From: Anaerolineales bacterium
GTDB taxonomy: Bacteria > Chloroflexota > Anaerolineae > JAAEKA01
DNA length: 64,000 nt
Reading direction: 5' to 3'
Assembly: GCA_020634615.1 (NCBI GenBank)
Contig: JACKBI010000005.1
Coordinates: 248,001-312,000 of the forward strand
Shown here one piece after another: positions 57,458 to 64,000 of the stretch. Each line of letters opens with the position of its first letter. The first letter of the stretch is position 1. Under the pieces are notes generated by a model that was not told where the DNA came from, did no database searches, and worked only from the letters and a program-made list of their open reading frames with translations. A program made the position numbers and the translations under genes.

Positions 57458-58267
57458 ATGGTGCGCACACTTTTCAGCCGGCGCTACATCGCGATGACGT
57501 TGCTCGTGTTGCTGGCTATGGCAGTGATGGTTCGGTTGGGGATCTGGCAACTCGACCGGCGTGAGCAGCGCCTGGCCCACAATGCGGACATCGTGGCAAA
57601 ACTCAACGAAGCGCCGCTGTCGCTCAACGACGCCGCGGCCGGGCTGGTCACGATACCCGTCGAACGCGACGAAGTTCGCAACACCCGCGGCATCGCCACC
57701 GGCCACTTCGACTACGAACACCAACTCTTGCTGGTGCAGCAGATCTACCAGGACTCGCTGGGCAGCCGGCTGCTGACGCCCTTGATTCTGGACGGCTCCG
57801 ACAAGGCGATCCTCGTCGACCGGGGCTGGATACCGGCCGAAGACTCCACGCCGGACCGCTGGGTGCAGTACGACACCGACACGGGCGAGGTTTCGATCGC
57901 CGGGTTTGTGCAACCGTCGCAGCGGATCGGCCGGCCGGCTGAGGTGGACACGAGCCAGCCAGCGCGCGTCGACTGGTACCAGGCCGATCTGCCGGCCATC
58001 GCCGCGCAGATGCCCTACGAGATACTGCCGGTCTACCTGCTGCAATCGCCCGACCCGGCAGGCAACATGGCGCCGCCTTTCCGCGAAGATCCTGAGATCG
58101 ATCTCTCCGAAGGCCCGCACCTGGGGTACGCGATCCAGTGGTTCAGCTTCGCAATTGTGGCCGGCGTCATCTATCTGCGCATCGTATCACAGCGGGTGAA
58201 GAAAGCCGGAGCAGTGGCCAGCGAAGACGACGAGTCGAATCCGGTCCACGGCATTCAGCATGTCTAG
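57458..58267 (+). CDS. SURF1-family cytochrome oxidase assembly protein
   Basis: 269 residues. N- and C-terminal helices (AMTLLVLLAMAVMVRLGIWQL; LGYAIQWFSFAIVAGVIYL) enclose the outer domain. Signatures: GIWQLDRREQR, RGWIPAED and GPHLGYAIQWFSFA. SURF1 helps insert haem a into subunit I. It overlaps the SCO gene by 8 bases. Confidence 0.94.
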   Translation: MVRTLFSRRYIAMTLLVLLAMAVMVRLGIWQLDRREQRLAHNADIVAKLNEAPLSLNDAAAGLVTIPVERDEVRNTRGIATGHFDYEHQLLLVQQIYQDSLGSRLLTPLILDGSDKAILVDRGWIPAEDSTPDRWVQYDTDTGEVSIAGFVQPSQRIGRPAEVDTSQPARVDWYQADLPAIAAQMPYEILPVYLLQSPDPAGNMAPPFREDPEIDLSEGPHLGYAIQWFSFAIVAGVIYLRIVSQRVKKAGAVASEDDESNPVHGIQHV

Positions 58268-58850
58268 GACGTCAGCCTGGTTGGCTGCTGCTCTCGCGGC
58301 GCTGGTTCTGCTGGTCGGCTGCGGCCAGCCATACACGTATCGCGGAACCGCGTACCCCGAGCCGCTGGCCACGCCGCAGTTCACGCTGACCAGCGAGAGC
58401 GGCGAGCCGATGCAGCTCAGCGACTTGCAGGACAAGGTCGTGCTGATCTTTTTCGGCTACACCACATGTCCCGATGTATGTCCGACGACTCTGGCCGAGG
58501 CGCGGACGATTCTGAACGACCTGGGCAGCGATGCGCAAGACGTGACGTTCCTCTTTGTAACTGTGGACCCGGCGCGGGACACGCCCGAAAAACTGGCTGC
58601 CTATACCGATGCCTTCCATCCCGGGATCATCGGCCTGACGGGTGAGCCCGACCAACTGGCGCCGGTCTACGACGAGTTCGGCGTACTTGCCGAGCGGGTT
58701 GAGGCGCCCGATTCGGCGCTGGGCTATCTGATGAACCACACCAGCCGCATGTTCCTGGTGGACCAGCAAGGCAATCTGCGTCTGAGCTACCGCTACGGCA
58801 CGCCGCCGGAGGACATCGTGAACGATGTGAAGCACCTGCTGAAGACCTGA
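58260..58850 (+). CDS. SCO1/SenC-type copper chaperone lipoprotein
   Basis: 196 residues. The lipobox is LLVGCGQ. The thioredoxin-like fold carries the copper site FFGYTTCPDVCPTTL (both Cys) and the distal His in YLMNHTSRMFLVD. It delivers copper to CuA of subunit II. The signal sequence overlaps the end of the SURF1 gene. Confidence 0.95.
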   Translation: MSRTSAWLAAALAALVLLVGCGQPYTYRGTAYPEPLATPQFTLTSESGEPMQLSDLQDKVVLIFFGYTTCPDVCPTTLAEARTILNDLGSDAQDVTFLFVTVDPARDTPEKLAAYTDAFHPGIIGLTGEPDQLAPVYDEFGVLAERVEAPDSALGYLMNHTSRMFLVDQQGNLRLSYRYGTPPEDIVNDVKHLLKT

Positions 58851-58885
58851 CTTCGCAGGTGACCAGTAGTGACCGTTCAGGTTTC

Positions 58886-59069
58886 CGCTTTGGCCGGTCT
58901 CACGACCGAGCCAGCATCCGCAAATTGTTCATCGACGCGTCCAAAATGACCGTCGCTTTGAGAGACCAAAACCAGGTGTCGCTTTGGCCGGTCTCACGAC
59001 CGAGCCAGCATCAAAAAAAATTGTTTATGGACGTGTCCAAAGTGACCGTCGCCTTGAAAGACCAGCATC
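58886..59069. repeat. 94-bp tandem repeat (two copies)
   Basis: Units begin at 58886 and 58980 with CGCTTTGGCCGGTCTCACG, and both contain CCAGCAT, ATTGTT-ATGGACG-like and GTCCAAA-TGACCGTCGC steps and end near GACCA. The second unit has an A8 run. The gap lies between the SCO and YtkA-like genes. A GGCCGGTCTC-CGACCG step also occurs at 62161-62177. Confidence 0.65.
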
Positions 59070-59489
59070 ATGCTCGCAAGAAAGACCGCAACACGAACTC
59101 TTATATTAACACTTCTGGCGCTCAGCCTCAGCCTGGCGCTGACCGGTTGCCAGCGCGCCAGCCAGCAGGGCAACAGCGCCCCGGCGTCCGGTGTCACCAT
59201 GGACTTCACGATTGATCCCGATCCGGCGTTGGTCGGACAGACTCAAGCCATCGTCACGCTGACCGCCGCCGACGGCCAGCCCGTCACCGGCGCGACCGTG
59301 GCGCTCAAGGGTGACATGTCGCACGCGGGCATGCAGCCCGTTCTGGCCGACGCCGCCGAACAGGATCCGGGTGTATACCGCACTGAGTTCACCTGGACAA
59401 TGGCCGGGGATTGGATCGTGACCGTGACCGCCAGCCTGGCGGACGGCACAACGGCCGAGCAGCAGTTCGATTTGAGTGTTACCCGCTAG
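59070..59489 (+). CDS. YtkA/FixH-like lipoprotein
   Basis: 139 residues. The lipobox is LALTGCQ. An Ig-like beta-sandwich follows with PDPALVGQTQAIVTLTAADG, GDMSHAGMQPV (Met/His-rich, likely copper-binding) and DWIVTVTASLADG. Position among oxidase assembly genes supports a copper role. Confidence 0.78.
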   Translation: MLARKTATRTLILTLLALSLSLALTGCQRASQQGNSAPASGVTMDFTIDPDPALVGQTQAIVTLTAADGQPVTGATVALKGDMSHAGMQPVLADAAEQDPGVYRTEFTWTMAGDWIVTVTASLADGTTAEQQFDLSVTR

Positions 59490-59495
59490 ACTGCC

Positions 59496-60917
59496 ATGAC
59501 CCGTACGTCTGCGTCCCTGCATCGACCAGCCCCCGCCTTTGATCTGCTGCGCGTGCCGGGTTTGGGGCGGCTGTTGCGTTGGCGCTGGGGACGGCTGGTC
59601 TTCCAGGCGCCGCTGGCTGTCATCGCCGCGGTCATGATCTACGATGGGTTGACCGGGCCGAAGCTCGCGCCGCAGAACCTGGCCACGGTGGCAACCTGGG
59701 TGCATTACCGGGGGCTGGTGGTGCTGGCGTTGCTGCTGGCCGGTAACTTGTTCTGCATGAGTTGCCCGTTTACCCTGCCGCGCACGCTGGCGCAGCGGCT
59801 TGCGAGACATGGCCGGCGCTGGCCCAGAGCGCTGCGCAACAAGTGGCTGGCTATCACGTTGTTCGTTGGCCTGCTCTTCCTGTACGAGGCGTTTGATCTG
59901 TGGGCCAGCCCGTGGCTGACTGCCTGGCTGATCGTCGCCTATTTCGTGGCTGCTTTCGTGTTCGAAGCGTTGTTTGCCGAATCGCCCTTCTGCAAGTATC
60001 TGTGTCCCATCGGCGCCTTCAACTTCGTCGGTTCGACCATTTCGCCGCTGCAGATCACCAGCCGCGACGCGGATGTCTGTCGCTCGTGCGTGGGCAAGGA
60101 ATGCGTCAACGGCAGCGCGCAGGTTCTGGGATGCGGCACGGAGCTGTTTGTGCCGCAGATCCGCAGCAACCTGGACTGTGTGCTTTGTCTCGACTGTGCG
60201 CGCGCCTGTCCACACGATAATGTGGCGCTGGCAGCCCGCAAGCCGCTGAGCGAGTTAACCAACGCCGCCTGGCCCCGCCGCTGGGACGTGGCGTTGCTGG
60301 CGCTGGTGTTCACCTTCGCGGCGCTGGGCAATGCTTTCGGCATGGTGCCGCCGGTCTACGAGCTGGAAGCCGCGCTGGCCGGCTGGCTGGGCACGGACAA
60401 CGAAGTCTTGATCCTGGCACTCATCTTCGGCGTTCTCTATGTGCTGGCGCCGGTGCTGGCCGGCGTGGGAGCGGCCTGGCTGAGCCGCGGGCTGGCTGGC
60501 GGTGAAAGAATCCGTGTCGTGCTGGGCCGCTATGCGCCGGCGGTGGTGCCGTTGGGTTTTGCGATTTGGTTTGCCCACTACTGGTTCCACTTTGCCAGCG
60601 GTGCGCTGACCATCATCCCGGTGCTGCAAAGCTTCATGATCGACCATGGCGTAGCGTTGCTGGGCAGCGCGCCGAACTGGCGACTCGGCGCGATCCTGCC
60701 GGCCAACGGGCTCTTCCTGCTGGAACTGGGATCGGTGCTGATCGGCTTTCTTGCCAGCCTTGCTGTTCTGCGCCAAATCGCTGATAATGCGCACAATGAC
60801 AGCCGCATGGCGCGCCGCGCCATGACTCCCTGGCTGGTGCTGCTGGTGCTGGTTGCCGTGCTGGCAGTGACGCTGTTCACGCTGCCGATGGAGATGCGCG
60901 GCATGATGACCGGATAG
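59496..60917 (+). CDS. Polytopic membrane protein with two 4Fe-4S motifs (NapH/CcoG-like)
   Basis: 473 residues with about ten helices. Early FCMSCPFTLP, then SPFCKYLCPIGAF in the NapH/NosR style, and a ferredoxin-like cytosolic loop with CRSCVGKECVNG and CVLCLDCARACPHDN. The C-terminal helices include IWFAHYWFHFASG (His-rich). The protein probably moves electrons across the membrane, for example to reduce copper during oxidase assembly as CcoG does in cbb3 maturation (analogy, unproven). Co-directional between the YtkA-like and ctaB genes. Confidence 0.75.
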   Translation: MTRTSASLHRPAPAFDLLRVPGLGRLLRWRWGRLVFQAPLAVIAAVMIYDGLTGPKLAPQNLATVATWVHYRGLVVLALLLAGNLFCMSCPFTLPRTLAQRLARHGRRWPRALRNKWLAITLFVGLLFLYEAFDLWASPWLTAWLIVAYFVAAFVFEALFAESPFCKYLCPIGAFNFVGSTISPLQITSRDADVCRSCVGKECVNGSAQVLGCGTELFVPQIRSNLDCVLCLDCARACPHDNVALAARKPLSELTNAAWPRRWDVALLALVFTFAALGNAFGMVPPVYELEAALAGWLGTDNEVLILALIFGVLYVLAPVLAGVGAAWLSRGLAGGERIRVVLGRYAPAVVPLGFAIWFAHYWFHFASGALTIIPVLQSFMIDHGVALLGSAPNWRLGAILPANGLFLLELGSVLIGFLASLAVLRQIADNAHNDSRMARRAMTPWLVLLVLVAVLAVTLFTLPMEMRGMMTG

Positions 60918-60983
60918 ATACGAAGTGCTAACGCAGAAGTTCAGGTCTGTTTGCCCTGTTGAACTCTATGGAGTAAGGAACTG

Positions 60984-61955
60984 ATGAATCGAATGAGAAC
61001 CAAGCGACTGGCTGCCGATACGGTGTCTTCGGGTATATCGCCCGACATGGCTGTCGCGGACAAGCCCGTTTCCAGCAGCGACGATACCAAGCCATCGTTT
61101 TTCCAGACCATGATGATCCTTTTCAAGGCGCGCGTGGTCAGTCTGCTGGTATTATCGGCGGTTGGCGGCGCATTTCTGGGCGCAGGTGGCTGGCCCGGAT
61201 GGGACATTCTCGGCCTGACCATCCTGACTGGCTGGCTGGCAGCTTCGGGATCGTCCGCGCTGAACCAGTATCTTGAGCGCAAGTCGGACGCCCAGATGAA
61301 CCGCACGCACCATCGCCCGCTGGTGGATGGCACGATCACCAACCCGAAATGGGTGCCATGGGTCGCGCTGGCAATGATCGTCGTGCCGGTGGTCTGGACC
61401 GCGACCTTCAACCCGGCGCTCTCCTTCTGGCTGGCTGCTGGCGCGTTCATCTACGTGGTCATTTACACCATCTGGCTCAAGCCGCGCACCCCGGTCAACA
61501 TCGTCATTGGCGGGGCGGCCGGCAGCGCAGCGGTGCTGGCCGGCGCAGCCGCCGCGGGCATGTGGAACCAACCGGGCGCGATCGTGCTGGCTCTGCTGGT
61601 GTTCCTTTGGACGCCGACCCATTTCTGGAGCCTGGCCATCGTGTACCGCAACGACTATGCCAAGGGCGGCATCCCCATGCTGCCGGTGGTGATTCCGGCG
61701 CGCAAGGCAGCCTTCTGGGTGCTTCTGCATACCATGGGCACCGCGCTGGCTGCGGTCGTGTTGGCCCTCGACCCCGCGCTGGGACTGATCTATCTCGTCC
61801 CGGTGGCCCTTGTCACCATCGACATGCTGCTGCGCAACGTGCGCCTGACGCGCGTGCCGACCGGCAAGAACGCCCGCTCGCTGTTCATGGCGTCCAACTT
61901 CTATCTGATGATCGTGTTGGTCATGATCTGCGTCAACGCCGCGATCCAGATCTAG
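60984..61955 (+). CDS. ctaB: Protohaem IX farnesyltransferase (haem O synthase)
   Basis: 323 residues. UbiA-fold membrane enzyme that farnesylates haem b to haem O. Signatures: NQYLERKSDAQMNRTHHRPL (first Asp motif) and WLKPRTPVNIVIGGAAGS, with THFWSLAIVYRNDYAKGGIPML as the second motif. A 40-residue polar extension precedes the first helix. It closes the oxidase cluster. CtaA (haem O to haem A) is not in the window. Confidence 0.95.
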   Translation: MNRMRTKRLAADTVSSGISPDMAVADKPVSSSDDTKPSFFQTMMILFKARVVSLLVLSAVGGAFLGAGGWPGWDILGLTILTGWLAASGSSALNQYLERKSDAQMNRTHHRPLVDGTITNPKWVPWVALAMIVVPVVWTATFNPALSFWLAAGAFIYVVIYTIWLKPRTPVNIVIGGAAGSAAVLAGAAAAGMWNQPGAIVLALLVFLWTPTHFWSLAIVYRNDYAKGGIPMLPVVIPARKAAFWVLLHTMGTALAAVVLALDPALGLIYLVPVALVTIDMLLRNVRLTRVPTGKNARSLFMASNFYLMIVLVMICVNAAIQI

Positions 61956-62336
61956 CATATGCCGTGGAGTTCGCATCCTTAGATGCGAACGGATCTCCGG
62001 CCGAACCCGACATCTGAGACGCCCATGCGTTGAGCGCACAACCATGGATGAAAATGGAACGGCACGGTCGGCCCCTCCGGGAGGCTTCGCGCAGACCGGC
62101 CAAAGCGTCTATTTTCAAGTCAGCCGCCAGGACGGGCTGCGCCCGACACCCCGCTGCTGCGGCCGGTCTCCGACCGTGCCGCTTCGATGAACCCGGCACG
62201 TGAGGATGCCTGACTTCCCGGTCGCGCAACGCGCACTTCCCACAAAACCAAATCGTGGCTACAATGGACTCCAGGTGATGACACGTTCCGCTGTCACACA
62301 TGGAGTTCATCTTTTTAGCTGGAAGGAGCCCGGACC
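61956..62336. repeat. Intergenic stretch with hairpin and 122-bp inverted-repeat element
   Basis: GTTCGCATCCTTAGATGCGAAC (about 61971-61992) is a compact hairpin past ctaB, possibly its terminator. CGGCACGGTCGG (62060-62071) and CCGACCGTGCCG (62170-62181) are perfect 12-bp inverted repeats around a GC-rich core. No gene is supported in this stretch of about 380 bases. Confidence 0.55.
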
Positions 62337-63317
62337 ATGAGAGTCTTGAAGCAAATTGGCCGCGTGCTGGCCATCATCATCGCCGTGCTGGTCATCGTCC
62401 TCAGTGTTTCAGGAATCGCCGGTTCCTGGTACGTGAACAGCGTTCTCGCCAACGTGACCAACCAGGTATTTTCCGTCGTCAACACCGGCGCCGGCGTTGC
62501 GCAGACCGGCGTCAACCGCGCCGAGCAACTGGTGACGGATGGCCGCGCCGAGGTGCAGAACGCCTCGACCACCGTGACTTCGGTCGGCCAACACCTGGAG
62601 GAAAACAGCCCGGTGTTGACGGCGCTCAACGACCGGCTGACGCAGCGCCTTGGGCCGACGGTTGAGGCCATCCAGACGACGCTGGCCCCGGCGGTGGACG
62701 GTCTGAGAACCGTCAACCAGATCGTCACTGTGGCCAACTCGATTCCTTTCGTCCGGCAGGACTCGCCGCGTCTGGACAAGCTGGAAGAAGCCACCAACGG
62801 CCTGCTGCAACTTGTAGCTGACGCGCAGCAGTTCCAGACAACGCTGGCCCAGACGGTTGTGTCCGAGAAGAACCAGGTCACCAACGAGGCGGTCGGTGTG
62901 CTCACCGATCTGGCGACGCGCATTGACACCCGATTGGCCAACCTGGAGGCCACGCTGCAAGAGACGCAACAGGAGATCACCGCTTTCCAGAGCCGAATGG
63001 ATGCCTTGAACGGCCGGCTGCTGACGATCTACAACCTCGCTACCCTGCTGCTTACCCTGTTGCTAATCTGGATCATCTACTCGCAGGTCGTGGTGATCCG
63101 CAGCCAATGGCGGGGCATTCGCACCTCCGGCGCGGACAGCAGCGCCGCTGCCCTCCCACCGGCCGAAGCGCCGGCCGCAGTCGCAAGCCCTGAGCCGCCG
63201 GCTGCCATCCCGGTCGAGTCGCTGCCGCCCAGCGAGCCGGCCGAGGCGCCTGCTGTTCCCTCAACGGACATCGGCGATGTCGAGCCTGCGGTCAAGGGTG
63301 TTGAGGACGACCAGTGA
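62337..63317 (+). CDS. Coiled-coil membrane protein of unknown function
   Basis: 326 residues, AAGGAG upstream. The N-terminal helix (VLAIIIAVLVIVLSVSGIAG) and a second helix at about 240-258 (LATLLLTLLLIWIIYSQVVV) enclose some 200 residues of helical outer domain rich in Thr, Val, Asn and Gln. This includes a coiled coil (LEATLQETQQEITAFQSRMD). The cytoplasmic tail is Pro/Ala/Glu-rich. It resembles the outer part of chemoreceptors in layout but lacks signalling motifs. Role unknown. Confidence 0.7.
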   Translation: MRVLKQIGRVLAIIIAVLVIVLSVSGIAGSWYVNSVLANVTNQVFSVVNTGAGVAQTGVNRAEQLVTDGRAEVQNASTTVTSVGQHLEENSPVLTALNDRLTQRLGPTVEAIQTTLAPAVDGLRTVNQIVTVANSIPFVRQDSPRLDKLEEATNGLLQLVADAQQFQTTLAQTVVSEKNQVTNEAVGVLTDLATRIDTRLANLEATLQETQQEITAFQSRMDALNGRLLTIYNLATLLLTLLLIWIIYSQVVVIRSQWRGIRTSGADSSAAALPPAEAPAAVASPEPPAAIPVESLPPSEPAEAPAVPSTDIGDVEPAVKGVEDDQ

Positions 63318-63410
63318 CAAAGGCGTAAGCCTGCGATTGAGATCACCTGATCTGTGCTGCGCCAGTAACACGTATCGAGTAACTACTCAGATTACAAAGG
63401 GGCGTCATTC

Positions 63411-63461
63411 CCGCGACGGCGGGAATCCACTCCTCACCGACCTGGATTCCCGCCGTCGCGG
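63411..63461. repeat. 19-bp perfect inverted repeat, CCGCGACGGCGGGAATCCA type
   Basis: The left arm 63411-63429 and right arm 63443-63461 are exact reverse complements with a 13-base loop. GTCATTCCCGCGANGGCGGGAATCCA elements of this kind are widespread dispersed repeats in many bacteria (recollection). Confidence 0.7.
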
Positions 63462-63499
63462 CGTGAGGCGTGACGGGTGAGCAGTTACCGTACCGCGAG

Positions 63500-63542
63500 C
63501 CTGCGTGCCATCCAGTGAAGATGGTACGCAGGTTTTTCTTTT
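63500..63542 (+). terminator. Rho-independent terminator
   Basis: CCTGCGTGCCATC (63500-63512) pairs with GATGGTACGCAGG (63520-63532), one mismatch, followed by TTTTTCTTTT. It probably ends the coiled-coil protein transcript, although it lies 180 bases past its stop, so it could also act as a leader attenuator before gatC. Confidence 0.7.
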
Positions 63543-63714
63543 CGCCCGTGGGACCACATCTTGATCACCGGTGGTTACGTCCGATGCGCCACTCGCCAAC
63601 TGCGGCAGAGCAGCAGCTTCCCATCTCCGTGCACCCGCCTTGATTGCCGCAATCGCCCCATCGCGTGGTAAAATATCCCGGCAGACGTTTCGCAATCGAT
63701 CCCAGGAGCTACTC

Positions 63715-64000
63715 ATGTCGCTTACCACCGCCGACGTCGAGCACATCGCCCATCTCGCCCGTCTGGAGTTGACGACAGACGAGATCGAGCAGTATCGCCG
63801 TCAGCTCTCCGACATTCTCGCACACTTCGACGTGCTCGCACAGGTCGATACCTCGGCCATCGCGCCGACCGCCAGCGTGCTGTCCCTGCGCAGCGTGATG
63901 CGCCGCGACGAAGTGCGGCCGGGCCTGTCCACCGAGGATGCGCTGGCCAACGCACCCGACAGCGCCGACGGCTTCTTCCGCGTGCCTGCCATCTTTGGAG
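63715..64000 (+). CDS. gatC: Asp-tRNA(Asn)/Glu-tRNA(Gln) amidotransferase subunit C (3' truncated by window edge)
   Basis: ATG 63715 follows AGGAG. 95 residues are visible and the frame is open to the window end. Signatures: VEHIAHLARLELTTDEIEQ, LAHFDVLAQVDTS, LRSVMRRDEVRPGLS and GFFRVPAIF, all typical for GatC, which is about 95-100 residues, so only the last codons are missing. It probably starts a gatCA(B) operon beyond the window. Confidence 0.95.
   Translation, partial: MSLTTADVEHIAHLARLELTTDEIEQYRRQLSDILAHFDVLAQVDTSAIAPTASVLSLRSVMRRDEVRPGLSTEDALANAPDSADGFFRVPAIFG

Noticed and set aside
61956..62336. tRNA or small RNA gene after ctaB
   Set aside because: No T-arm GGTTCGAATCC-type sequence or cloverleaf could be drawn. 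Only hairpins and an inverted repeat are visible.
63500..63714. T-box or other riboswitch upstream of gatC
   Set aside because: There is a good terminator hairpin but no T-box sequence (AGGGTGG-ACCGCG) or specifier stem could be identified. A GGTGGTTACG stretch at about 63571 is too weak.

Overview
The window is a gene-dense, GC-rich chromosomal segment, most likely from a member of the Chloroflexota (Anaerolineae/Caldilineales-like; inference). The hints are a caa3 oxidase operon of the A2 (YS) type, a Gram-positive-type LexA box (GAAC-N4-GTTC), very large secreted beta-sandwich proteins, and many small palindromic intergenic repeats. No rRNA, tRNA, CRISPR array or complete transposase was found.

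Layout. (1) 1-4.4 kb: purine synthesis genes purF (5' truncated), purD, purM, purN, with a decayed Rpn-type nuclease remnant between purD and purM. (2) 4.5-5.6 kb: a secreted beta-propeller protein, convergent to purN. (3) 5.9-8.9 kb: a minus-strand lexA-led operon (lexA, FtsK-like ATPase, small membrane protein, two small conserved proteins) with a twin LexA operator. About ten clustered indels interrupt otherwise healthy genes between 2.0 and 7.5 kb, and they look like assembly or basecalling errors. (4) 9.2-24.3 kb: three giant secreted paralogues in tandem. They share a C-terminal tail, a duplicated terminator pair and an Ig-like scaffold that is split by exchangeable inserts. (5) 25-27.7 kb: a NarL-type histidine kinase/response regulator pair. 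(6) 28-31.1 kb: an ArsR-type regulator divergent from an operon of a lipoyl H-protein-like carrier, two DGC-type cysteine proteins, an OsmC protein and a mini-thioredoxin. (7) 31.1-35.7 kb: a lipoprotein and a huge TPR membrane protein. (8) 36-41.6 kb: an operon of two small membrane-anchored proteins, ApbE, a ferric-reductase-like membrane protein, and an OmpR-type regulator with its kinase. A separate membrane-protein gene lies beyond it, and both transcription units carry the same direct-repeat promoter. (9) 41.8-46.5 kb: Ada, an acetyltransferase, an ASKHA-fold protein and an amidase. (10) 46.7-51 kb: a DtxR-type metal regulator divergent from an EfeO-like/FTR1-like iron uptake pair. (11) 51.4-62 kb: a degenerate receiver protein followed by a complete caa3 cytochrome oxidase operon with its assembly factors (CtaG, SURF1, SCO, CtaB), copper/redox accessory proteins and an Fe-S membrane protein. 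(12) 62.3-64 kb: a coiled-coil membrane protein and the start of gatC.

The themes are aerobic respiration with its haem, copper and iron supply, thiol or metalloid redox handling, DNA-damage response (LexA, Ada), and a large investment in surface proteins. Throughout, intergenic gaps hold degenerate palindromic repeats of several sequence families, two of which have landed in frame inside genes.
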